The notes under the pieces were generated by a model, which saw only the letters and a program-made list of their open reading frames with translations, had not been told where the DNA came from and did no database searches. A stretch of 64,000 nt of DNA, taken from positions 11,824,183-11,888,182 of the forward strand of contig NC_045148.1 in assembly GCF_008831285.2 (NCBI RefSeq), written 5' to 3'. The translations under genes were made by a program, and so were the position numbers. Position 1 is the stretch's first letter; each line of letters opens with the position of its first letter. Of this stretch, positions 54,000 through 64,000 are shown piece by piece. The stretch is from Nymphaea colorata. Its lineage: Eukaryota > Streptophyta > Magnoliopsida > Nymphaeales > Nymphaeaceae.

Positions 54000-55755
54000 G
54001 GATGGGTATGTCCCTCACGTGGATCATCATAGAAGGAATTGAGATCTACCCATCCGTAACTTGGCTTCCTTTAATTGGGCCTATTGAGAAGCTCTTCCTG
54101 ATTGTTCTCCTCATATATGACATGATCATGCAACAATGGTGTCTGCTGGTATTGGCCAGCTAGTGATCGGCCCTCAGCCTACTGACGTGTTGTGTAAGGC
54201 ATCTAACCGAAATCTACCTGCTACCCAGCCTCAGCTCTACCTGGCATGTGTATGTATGTGTGTATCACCAGGACCAGCTGGGCAATGTGCCTTGGCGTAT
54301 CCCTCCCACTCATGGTTGATCCATGGCTAACCACCTGGCCCCTCAATGGCCTTGTCTATGTGTGCACTGTGTTGCCTAAACGTCAGGGGGGAGTACTCGC
54401 TGTCCATGTGCGTCACAGCCAAATTGTTGGGGCCTCTCTCTTCTTTAGAAACCAAACTCACATGCCTACCACATGCCATTATACTCATTATCGGGCACTG
54501 TGTCTGTATCCACCCAATGACCATCGTTGGGTGATATTGGACTGTTGCTAGCTCTACTGCCGATCAATAAATTATAGAATCGGTTGGTGGATCCGTCCAA
54601 AGTAGGTCCCCTGCTCACGCCACACGTGCCTGCATGTAGGGCTCACCGGTCTCCAAAGTAGGGCATCTACTTAGGCTGGCAAACTCGATCCTCCACTTCC
54701 TAATGCCTTTGCATACAAGTACTAATGCAGCTCCTTGGACTACACAGATTGCTCATTCCTTGAACATGACTTCAATGTTGTCGATTTTGCTCACCTATGA
54801 GCACAAGGAGCTCAATTTGTCTATACAAGTCCTATCCATGCAGTGGCCTCCTCTATATGTGTGGCAGATCATAGGAAGTCTCCTCACTCTTGGGAATGAT
54901 GGTTATCTTATCCTTTCCTCCACGTGCCATCTAGACAATCAAACTTAACCATGGTAGGGTGAAATGGGTCTCTAGTGGTGAGACACTCTCTCTAGCATAC
55001 CCAAAAGCCCTATAAATGAAAGTGTGTAGCTTTACAAACCAAGGGTCCTGACAGGTCCATAAATTAGTTACAAACCTCCTAGTGTGGTTGGTTTGCACTA
55101 ATGGGCCTTGTGCATGAAGCAATGCATGAAAAACAAGGGCAGGCTTCACCATAGGGACTATTTTACCCACGCAGCCTCAACCTCCAGATTGGCTCTTCGA
55201 CTACTGAATGCCGCATCTGCATAGCATAGACTACAGCATGCTTGACCACAGGGGGTGTGGATGGGCCTTATAGCTGACCTTCAACTCAGAGTGAAGGTGG
55301 TAGGGTGCACTATTGCCCCGCCCACCTAGCACCTTGGCAACTTGTTTCGCTCTGGTGATGCCCCTTGATAGGGCCTGCAAGCCGCATCCACGTAGTGCCT
55401 CGACCATGAGCCTCGAGCTCAACTACTAATTGGTTGTGCTCTGTGTATGTACCTAACGGTCCTAAACTTGCACAAAGGTTAGATTCAAGCTCACTGACTG
55501 AGCTGCGTTATAAGCTCTCTCACCCTACTAGTCACTGAATCCTGCTATTAGCTGCCGCTAGTCGGCACTGTCCATAGCTGAAATCTAACCTCTGCATTGA
55601 TAACATGTAGCTAGGTCAGCTCATACAGAACTGATGGGACCTGTCTCCCATAACCTAGCTGCTCACAATGGGTCAACCAGTACATGGCTATCCCTGGTTG
55701 GACACATGGCCCTATCAAGCTCCCACAAGTCAAGTACAAACGACATGTTTGCACC
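54000..55755 (-). other. G5 gag N-terminus/leader, unresolved
   Basis: No clear coding signal on either strand; short frames only. A PBS-like minus-strand TGTTATCAATGC occurs at about 55600-55611 (three mismatches from TGGTATCAGAGC) and might mark the G5 5' end. No LTR could be matched. Confidence 0.35.
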
Positions 55756-58700
55756 TGTAATGCTCATTTTTTTTTATTTACTTCAGGTTGGGCTGGAGTA
55801 GGTCCAGACCCCGACCCGAGCCTCTCACGCGAGGAGGAAGCCCGATGTAGGGCCCTCCTCCATCTTTCTCTCTGCCTCCCTCTTCATTGCCCTTTCAGCC
55901 TACAAGTGAGCACCCGACGCAAAGAAGAAGAAGGCGGAGGATAGTGCAACGACGAAGGTGAAGACGGCAGCGGTGGCGGTGGTGCGTAGGTAAGTCGTCG
56001 ATCTCTCTCTCTGTCTCTTCCTTCTTCTTCTTCTTTCTTCTCCTCGTCCCCCTCTCGTTGTTCTATCGCCTCCCCCTCTATCCTAATTCCCCCTGTTGAG
56101 TCCCCCTTTTCCTCTCGCACTCCTCAGCACCCTCTCTCTACCCACACTCTCTCTGCCCGCACTCTCCCCTCTCTGTCAACGCCCTCTCTCTACCTTTCTC
56201 TTCATTCACTCTTTCTCCTTCTCTCGCACCTACCCTCTCTCCCTCGACCCTTTGTTTGTCTTTCCCTCTTTGTCTGCACTCTTTTCCTTCTGTGTGTTGC
56301 CACTCCTCTTCTCCTTCCCGCCAACTTTCTCCTGCATGGTCCCTCTCCTCTGCTACTCTCTCATCTCCAGTCCCCCGCACGCTCTCCCCTCTACCCAAAC
56401 TCTCTTGGTCAGTTTCTCTCTCCTCATTTTCTATTTGTTTTCCCCTCTCCCTCAATTGTGTTTTCCCCTCTCCCTCAACCCAGCACTCTTCCTCTCTGTG
56501 CACTCTCTCTCCCGCCAGTTTTTCCTCACTCTGAGTGTCTCCCATCTTCAGCCGAACTAGCTCTTCACTGCCGAAGGACCTATTCTAACAGCAGACCCTC
56601 CTCTTGCATTCTCTTTTGCTCCTTTTCACTATTTTGGTGGCTGTTTGATCGGACCACAACTTGGGGATGCATCCTTCCCCTCATAACAGCGAATAGAAGG
56701 CATTGGTGGCGGCGCCATCAAATGATTTTGCCGCTAGGTGGTCAATCAAACATTTGAGTGGCTGCCGGGAACACTACAACAGTTTGGACTATAAGATTGG
56801 GGTGAGAGAGGCCTAATCGAACTTAAATTGCCAAATAATTTTGGTTGGCACATGTACAATTAATGATTAAGTATGCTAGACTTAAGATTTGATGATTTAG
56901 AATGCATGTTAGTGAATTTGCTTTTTGGGGAAGGTCTAAGACTATTTTGGAGGGACAAGGATCCACTTATATATCTATCTCTTTAGCATGATGGGTTGAT
57001 TTTCGAAGCGATTAGGAAGCATGGTAGAAATTATGATGTTGTGGAGAAGGTTTAGAACTATTTTAGCGAACTCATGAAGTATGCTTTTGTTGATGTGCAT
57101 GCACGTCGTTTGTTGGGAAAGAGCATGTATGTTAAGAAGACGCCTCAACTAAGGAAGCAAGGGAGAAACATATTAGTGATTGGTTCAATTCGAAAACATG
57201 GAGCTTAAATAGTTTGGTGACAACCTCAAAGAGTTGGGATCTTTTGGAGGGCTTTGGGTTGATACTATCCGTTGACACCCTCTTGAGGTGATAACCTTTG
57301 CCTCAATGATTGTATTTCATACTTGTATAGATTGCAAAGCGAAGTGATTAGAGAACTTATCACTTGCTTATGTTTTCATCTACACTGGGCACGTCAAGTA
57401 GACCTTGAGTGACAAGATTTGATGCTTGAGGCTTTTTGGGTGTTTTGTTGATGCGCAACAGGTATGGCGACAATCTAGGCAAATTCTTGCTTACGGCCAA
57501 CCTTGAATGTGTGTTTTCAGGATTGTTGGATCCTATGACTGTGGTGTGATTGAGTGAATGTATGCATGTGATTGGATTGATATGAGATGAGTTTTGTTTT
57601 AAAAATTACTATAAGTTTTGTTTTGAAAATTACTATGCGATTGCATGTGCATGCTAGAAATGATAAACAAATGAGATGGGGTATCAAGTCGAGTATCTCC
57701 TCGACCCCAATTGTGCATTAGAAAGCATCTTAGAATGATAATTGCCTAAGACAGGTACGAGCCAATCACGAATTGAGACTACTCTTCGTGGTTTGGCTAA
57801 GTTTTGAAATATGTGATCGATGTGTGTGACTAATGTGAATGTTGTGATATGTTACACATGCATTGTCGTGGACATGAATGCAAATGAATGAATTGAGGGT
57901 AGTTGTACCCGTAATATTACGATAGCTAGCTAAGAATGTTAACTATATGTGTAGCCATCGTGTGGAGGCAATTGGAGGTATGGGTGGACTCGCGAAGTGA
58001 AACCAACCTCATGAGCTAGTCTGTCATTTTGTGAATGTGTTTTCATAATGATAAGTAAGAAAGAATAAGATATGAGAGGCCAGTGGGTTGTGGCAATGTG
58101 TTGGGGAGATGTCTCGCCTTCACCACTGGTCTCGCCTGCTTGGAGCGTAGGTGATGCAAGGCCCAAGGTACTATTGCTGATGTGCTTGGAGCATTGGGAT
58201 CCCACCTTCCCAAACTGGGTGTTCTAGGGAAGGCTAAGTAACTCTTCTTGGAATTCACACATCCATGAACGAGTGTTCTTCCGCTGCAGCGTGAATCAAT
58301 GTTGTAAAAGGCGAGAAAGCGAGGCGAGGCATTGATCCTCTTATGAGGCAAGGCAAGGCGAGGCGTTAATTGAAGTGTAAGCTTCACATACAAATTTGTG
58401 AATTATATAATATTTATAAAAATGACAACTAAACTGAAAAAATGACTACAATCCTAAGCATATTAATAAAAAACAATACACAACACATGCAAACCACAAT
58501 AATTTGTAAATCTAAATAAATACAATGTCATAACATACATAGTACAAAGAGTGCTTGCATAATTGGCTCATAGCACAACCTATCCTAAAAAGTTAAATGT
58601 CATAGAATTATTATTAAAAAAGATAACCAAAATTAGGTAAACCAAGGAGAATAAGTAAATGACAAGTATTGTAGAACAATAATATAAGCATATTGAAATA

Positions 58701-58766
58701 TGTATATGTGGAAAAATTTTTAAAAGTAACTAATCTGTGTAATTATCAAGTGATATTTAACAAACT

Positions 58767-60301
58767 TCAAATGATTTTTGTAGGCAATAGGTCAATTGTA
58801 TTTTCATCATTGTTATCTTCTTTAATGAATGACAGTTCATCGTCATTTGAATTGTCCGTATATTGAATAGGTTCATCTTCTTCTTCAGTTGCTTTATCAT
58901 CAAAACTCTCATGTTCAAAAGCTTCTATTATTGTTTTACCTTCATATAAAAACAATAACACACAACAAAATATAACAATTAGTAAAGAAAAAAGACAATG
59001 TTCTTATCTTTATTTACAAACATATAACATTACCTTTGCCAATACTTTTCTTTTGAGAAGAGGAAGCACTTTTACGCTTTTTCATAGACCTTGATATATC
59101 TTCGAAAGGGAGGATATTAATGTCTTCGATCTCAAACAATGAGTGCAACCAAGAATCATCTAATGAAAGTGGTAAAACAGAATCTTCTTGTTCAACAACT
59201 CATTCATCATATGGATCAATAGTATCAATACATAATGGATCTTGAGTACTTTTCTTTCTCATTTCTCTTTCACTCAACTTCATATTATACATGACAAAAA
59301 CCAAAGAATTGAGTTTTTCTTGGTCAAGGTGATTTCTTCTTTTTGTATGTACCTATCATATAATTGCATAAGTTAATCATTTTGACCATTATAAAAAAAC
59401 ATTTGAGTGATAGCACGATAAATGGTTTGAAAGTTTCATTTATTTACCAAAGAGAATGAGCTTCAGTTACACTCACATCCTGATGCACTGCATGTAAGAT
59501 TGAGAGTTCTCATAGCAAAATTCTTCAATTCTTTTGTATTGTCGCCAAATGTATTCTTCCAATCAGCTGAAAAAAATAAACAATAAGAGTAATTTAAATA
59601 ACTTCATTTGATACACTCATAAGTTCACAATATAAATCAAAACAATAAAAAAAATGTACCAGGATGTTTTTTCTTTCTTGTTCCAATTGCTAATGATCAG
59701 CCAAACTCACCAACTTCATTTTCATATGAATCAAGTTGAACTAAAATATCACATCTTTCTTCTCCAGTAGGCACCATAATGTCTAAGCATTCAATTAGCT
59801 CATCCTTTATTCTTCTATCCTTGAGGACATCATCATCATAATGAAAATGTGGGCTTAGATAATACTCTAGAACATGTAAACGATGATGTATTTGATTATC
59901 CCACCTATTATCAATTATTTGCTAAATTTTTGTATACCTTTTCTGATTATTATCAACATTGTATGTTATTTCTTCTTTTGTCCTTCTCATATGATTGTAC
60001 AAAAATCCCATAACTGGCTTTTCATCTGAATCAACAACTCTCAACACCTTCACTAAAGGTAACGTAACTTTAATAATATATGATATTGTCTTTCAAAACC
60101 TTTCATCTTGAGTAACAATTCGCATTACCTCCTTGCCTTTAGGATTTTTAGTATAATAATCACTGCCTTGAAATTCTGGAGACAAAAACATGTTCTTCAA
60201 TGCTATTTTGTTTATACGAATACTCTATAAAGTAAGATACGAAGCAGCAAATTGTGTAATAGGAGGCCGCAAAAGTTCTTTACCATTTGTATATTTTCTC
60301 A
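58767..60301 (-). pseudogene. hAT transposase C-terminal part
   Basis: The minus strand, across apparent introns and stops, reads RWDNQIHHRLHVLEYYLSPH, YYTKNPKGKEVMRIVTQDER and the dimerisation-region pattern NLTCSASGCECN (about 59460-59500), where ACSASGCERNWS is usual. An acidic tail (frame 58767-58961, DKATEEEDEPIQYTDNSNDD) fits these proteins. Splice-like sites (for example acceptor TTTTTTTCAG near 59575) suggest introns. Confidence 0.72.
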
Positions 60302-61045
60302 TCAATTTAATACCCAAGTATGTCCATATATAAATGTACTTACAACTTTTGCTTTTTCGATCACTTCCTTATGCAAATGTATCTTAGCAATGTCTTCAAG
60401 AATTAAATCTAGGCAATCAGCTGCACAAGGTGTCCAAAAAATATGATTGAAGCCATCAATTTCTTTTAACTTCATACTTGCAGCTTTGTAGTTAGCAGCA
60501 TTATTAGTAACTACCTGCACTACATTTTTCTCTCCAACTTCTTTAACTATCTTCACCAATAATTTTACCAAATTATCAATAGTCTTTTTTACACCACTAA
60601 TATCATAAGACTTTAGAAAAACTATACCTCAAGGATTATTTACAAGAAAGTTAATCAAATTTCCACTTTTACCACCAATCCAACCATCTGCCATTATGGT
60701 ACAACTAGTCTTCAACCATGTCTTCTTGTTATCCTCTAATTTTATTTGCACTTTATCAACTTCTTCTTTTAGGATCGAAGCCTGCATATCGTTGTAGGTT
60801 GGTGGTTTCAACCCTCGACCATAATTTCCCATAGCTTCAATCATTCTCTCAAAATATGGATTGTTACATAAGTTAAATGATAAATCATTCGCAAAAAAGA
60901 ACTGACCTATGGCAGAATATACTTGCTTCATTTCCTCTTTCTTCAAGGCATTTGGTTCTGGCATACTTGAAGTTATAAATTGATCTATTGTACCTTGTGA
61001 AATTCCAAGCTTACGAATATTGGGAGATGTAAGACCACCACTCAT
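60302..61045 (-). pseudogene. hAT transposase DUF659 domain
   Basis: The frame at 60629-61045 includes GQFFFANDLSFNLCNNPYFE and KTWLKTSCTIMADGWIGGKS. A TGA at about 60627 (Arg expected) interrupts it before LKSYDISGVKKT. The frame at 60302-60571 continues with VVQVVTNNAANYKAASMKLK and HIFWTPCAADCLDLILEDIA. VTNNAANYK and CAAHCLDL-like motifs are diagnostic of DUF659-type hAT catalytic regions. The usual CAAHC reads CAADC here. Confidence 0.9.
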
Positions 61046-61139
61046 TATTGTTTAATCCAAACATTCATTTCCACGCAATTCAAAATTGTCTTTTTTTCTT
61101 TGTATTTCATTTTTTCGTTCTTACAAATAAATTTTTGAA

Positions 61140-61334
61140 AAATTGTACAACACTTTGTCATGCTTTGTCACATGCTTTAGCATCTTTTTTAGTTTCAGCC
61201 AAGTGTTGTTTCATTTTGCAAACACCACCTCTGTAAGTTTCTTTACAGTAATAGCATATCAAGTTTCCCCTTTTTTCTTTATCATTAGGATCTTCTTCAA
61301 CACAATGTTCCCATGCTGGATCCCGCCGTGCCAT
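61140..61334 (-). pseudogene. hAT transposase BED-type zinc finger
   Basis: ATG at 61334 opens MARRDPAWEHCVEEDPND, then LICYYCKETYRGGVCKMKQH and LAETKKDAKACDKA. The Cys-x2-Cys...His spacing is that of BED fingers at the N-terminus of plant hAT transposases. A TGA follows KACDKA; the reading continues in another frame (VLYNFSKIYL). Confidence 0.85.
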
Positions 61335-61872
61335 TTTTTCTCAAACATAAACAAAGTGCTACAAATACAATTCAATAAGCATCCAATGAGTTCAATTACA
61401 TGTATGCAAAAGCTCAAATGACTAAGCATAGCCAAATATTAACAACACATAATGTAACAAATACTAACACCAATCGAAAATTTTGAATTATTAACAAGTA
61501 ACAACATATTACAAATGTAATGCAAAATAACTATTGAAAAAATACATAAAAATATAAAAGGATTGTCTACCACAATCCATTTTCTAGACCATAGTCATGC
61601 TCTTCAACATGATAGCCATACTAAATAAAAGAGAAAAAGACAAGGGTGGGTGTTGACACCACTCTTTTTTAAAAAGGTTAGGCAGAAAAATGAAACTATA
61701 ATTAGCACAAAAAATTAATCAAGAAACCTCAATGCACTAATTAAACTATGATATTGTCCCAATTCATCATGTTTCATTCTTTAGAAAATACAATAGACCC
61801 CAAATCCAACTTGTAGACAGTAGACCAATAACCGACATCACTTTGTGGGTAGCTACGTTTCAAGTTCCAATT

Positions 61873-61964
<92 letters not shown>

Positions 61965-63228
61965 CATATATATATATGTATATATATATATATACATCAA
62001 CAAAATCAAGCCATTTTCGAAAGGGACCACATGCAATTATCAATTGATTAGATTAACCTCTCGCAAGTGGTTGACAAAATGGAATCCAAACCCATGGTTT
62101 CTTATGTTAGTGTATATGATTTTGTAGTTTTTTGACAGAAGTATGGTTGCCCTGCTTTTGATCAAGCTAACTAAGAAGCAAGCCCATGTCTACTGCCGGT
62201 ACAGACCCACTTTAAATTGGAGGGACTTGAATCCCATTTTCTAGACCTGATAAAATTTGACCCAAAACTGGTCCTGATCAAACTCACTTGCACCTTTAGA
62301 AGGGGAAGAGGAGGGAAGGAAAGGAGATCAATACAACTGAAAGTAGCAAAATCTTCCTCTTTACTTCACCATAGGACTTGTCAGCCTCAGCAAGGCAAAA
62401 CCTAAAGCGTAAACCAACTCTACATATAGGACCCACTCAAGCCAAACCCAGTTGCAGCTATCCTAATTTAAAGAGCCCCTTCTGCCTCCCGTCAATTGAT
62501 GTTGGTCTCATTGTCTCACTAGACATTAAAAAAGATCAACTGGGGCTCAAACAGGGACTTGGAAAATAATGGGTTTTATAGTTGCATGCAAATGGGAAAC
62601 ATCCAACCATACAGATCTACAAACACTATGAATTCTCGATTAAATTTGTTCAAAACTAAAATGTTTCCACTTTCCACTTGTACTATTTTCTTTGGCCCTT
62701 TTTGGTGCTTCAATTTTCTCCCACCCTTGTTTCCCCTTCGTGAGTTTTCCTCCTTTTTTCCTAGCCAAAGGATCAATGATGCATGTGTACTTGCAAAGAA
62801 TAAAGCTGAACAAATTTAGGTTGTAGAGAAGCTTACATATTAGAGCCATGGAGAGAAAGAGATTCAAAGAGAGAGACTTACAATTGCAAAGTATTTTTGA
62901 GTCTCTGACATTGGGCGATGGCTCCAAGCCTCTATCAGCCGCAGCTCCAGCCTCCAACCTCTAGCACTACTGCAATTTCACAGCGTTTAGCGACGGTTGA
63001 ACTTCAGAGGTGATTTGCGATTAAGAATAAGGGGTTTAGGGATAGAACCGTGGTTAATCAGGGCTACGTGTGAAGCTTGACCATTTTTATTTAATTTATT
63101 TATTTTTTAATTAAAGCAACTAAACAGTCCTTGAGGTATACACCTCAAACATTGAACGTGCCACATATGGAGGCATACACCTCTACATATGAGGCACACA
63201 CTTTAGGGATGTGTGCACCTTACACCTT
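61335..63228 (-). other. hAT 5' region without clear coding
   Basis: About 1.9 kb upstream of the transposase ATG. It contains a (TA)n tract (61871-61996) and no recognisable domain on either strand. Frames at 62217-62957 give no known motif. It could be 5' UTR/intron or a filler insertion. Confidence 0.5.
61871..61996. repeat. (TA)n microsatellite
   Basis: About 125 bp of nearly pure TA with a few CATA/GTATA interruptions inside the hAT element. Frames translating to YIYIYI are artefacts of the repeat. Confidence 0.97.
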
Positions 63229-63231
63229 TGC

Positions 63232-63263
63232 CTCAAGGTGTTTTTTTAAAAAAACACCTTGAG
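63232..63263. repeat. 32-bp perfect palindrome near hAT end
   Basis: CTCAAGGTGTTTTTTT followed directly by its exact reverse complement. A second stem with 10-bp arms TGTAAGAAGT/ACTTCTTACA lies at 63276-63303. Both are subterminal in the hAT element. Confidence 0.95.
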
Positions 63264-64000
63264 TCGCTTTTATTTTGTAAGAAGTCTGCATACACTTCTT
63301 ACAACATTAGCGTGAATGGATCCATATCGTTTCGGGTCACCATGGGGGTTGTCTCCCGACTCTAGGTCACCCGTAGTATGCATGTGTCTATGTTTGCACC
63401 CATAGGAACTGTTAATTCACTAAAGCTAATGTAAATGAAAAGAATGTAATGAAGTGTATGTGAATGAAGTGAATGTAATTGTTAAATATGTTTTGTTTGG
63501 CCATTGAGAGGCCTTTACATGTCGTGGTATATGTGAGGGGCCTTCTTGACAAGTCATGTGACTTATGCCCTATCACGACATGATAGTGATTTGCTTTCGT
63601 AATTGTTTATCCTAGATTTGAGCCCTTACCTAAGAGGGTTAGGGAATTATCTTTGTCATACTGTGAAGGCTAAGCTTTCTATTGTTTTATTTTTCAAGTT
63701 TTGGCAGACCGGGGCAGTAGGTTGATTAGACGGCTCTACTCACATCCTATTGGGGAGGTTTTGAGTCTATTGTAGTGCTGACACGTCTTGTTTTGTTTTT
63801 ATTGATGCCTTGTTTTTGTTAGGCACCAATGTTGTCAATTGGGGCCTTTTTGTCATATGTATTATTGAGAAATATGATGTGATTTTTGTATAAACCGAAA
63901 TGATTATATAATGGAAAGTTTGCCCCATCGTTTTGACTTGCATGGCTCCTTTCCTTTTGAATCTTTGTGCTGTCACATCTCAATGTTTATGTCTTAACAA

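Larger units (their letters stand above)
51251..55755 (-). mobile_element. G5: strongly decayed Ty3/gypsy of a different lineage
   Basis: Minus-strand gypsy remnants: RNase H (51551-51832), RT (51972-52330), a second RT segment (52550-53202), protease-like linker (about 53260-53560), gag (about 53580-53990) and an N-terminal gag/leader region (54000-55600). RNase H with IVKIDHASFKYLTRQ and WRPDLIGKQF differs from the Tekay-like G1/G2 type. No LTRs identified. Confidence 0.7.
58297..63309 (-). mobile_element. Large hAT transposon with degenerate transposase
   Basis: 5013 bp. Terminal inverted repeats CAATGTTGTAA and TTACAACATTA match 10/11. Flanking 8-bp repeats GCGTGAAT (58289-58296 and 63310-63317) are identical. 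The LTR sequence around it resumes exactly, confirming the insertion. The minus strand carries BED zinc finger, DUF659 and hAT C-terminal regions. The left end has GCGAGGC repeats; the right end has CCTCAAGG/ACACCT repeats and hairpins. Stops show that it is no longer autonomous. Confidence 0.93.
55756..64000 (+). repeat. L4: G1-type Tekay-like LTR in + orientation, split by a hAT element
   Basis: Starts TGTAATGCTCAT at 55756, the reverse complement of the G1/G2 LTR right end, and runs through the hAT insertion to the window end near the opposite LTR terminus (TCAATGTTTATGTCTTAACA). Without the hAT it is about 3.2 kb. The part at 57700-57900 is closer to G1 (33642-36748) than to G2. No purine tract precedes it, so it is a 5' LTR of an element extending right, or a solo LTR. 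It contains a CT-rich tract at about 56000-56540. Confidence 0.85.

Noticed and set aside
61774-62127. YIYIYI-rich frames on both strands
   Set aside because: Translation of the (TA)n microsatellite.
1-64000. tRNA, rRNA, CRISPR, riboswitch or bacterial-type operon
   Set aside because: None found. tRNA-like matches are only short primer-binding sites next to LTRs, and tandem repeats are microsatellites or LTR units without spacer structure.

Overview
This window looks like nuclear DNA of a flowering plant. It holds the 3' two-thirds of one host gene, an SBT2-type subtilisin-like serine protease with plant-style spliced exons. Almost everything else is nested transposable elements: Ty1/copia and Ty3/gypsy LTR retrotransposons plus hAT-type DNA transposons. 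I saw no rRNA, tRNA, CRISPR or bacterial-style operon. The species cannot be fixed from this sequence.

Region 1 (1-10961, + strand). Five subtilase exons (421-703, 1080-1408, 8847-9117, 9198-9479, 10540-10961) join in frame into 528 codons plus a stop. The exon or exons with the signal peptide, prodomain and catalytic Asp/His must lie left of the window. The intron after 1408 is 7.4 kb because a copia element (Cop1, 1959-8052, - strand, TSD AAAAT) landed in it. Cop1 was later hit by two related short hAT-like elements (3069-4253 and 5705-7234).

Region 2 (about 11.1-19.3 kb, - strand). Just past the subtilase stop lies a decayed copia (Cop2). It is split by another copia (Cop3, 11462-16756) and by a hAT MITE (18210-18807).

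Region 3 (about 19.3-33.6 kb). A decayed gypsy (G0, - strand) is split by two + strand copia elements. Cop4 (22282-27556) is rearranged, with two internal tandem duplications and an inverted Cop2-like fragment. Cop5 (27729-33157) is structurally complete, with a perfect TSD AGGCG.

Region 4 (33.6-51.25 kb). A Tekay/Del-like chromodomain gypsy (G1, - strand) carries a second complete element of the same family (G2, 37682-48492, TSD CTCAC, LTRs of about 3 kb) inside its integrase gene.

Region 5 (51.25-55.75 kb, - strand). This is a strongly decayed gypsy of a different lineage (G5) with two reverse transcriptase segments in tandem.

Region 6 (55756-64000). A G1-type LTR in the opposite (+) orientation is interrupted by a 5 kb hAT transposon (58297-63309, TSD GCGTGAAT) that still encodes BED, DUF659 and C-terminal hAT regions.

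The nesting gives a relative history: host gene, then Cop1, then the short hATs; Cop2, then Cop3 and the MITE; G0, then Cop4, Cop5 and G1; G1, then G2; L4, then the large hAT. No element has an uninterrupted coding frame. The subtilase is the only gene likely to serve the host. I did not find a clearly new biological system. The most unusual items are the shared-terminus hAT family with GGGTRC arms, the four in-frame TAA codons in Cop5, and the internal duplications in Cop4 and G5.
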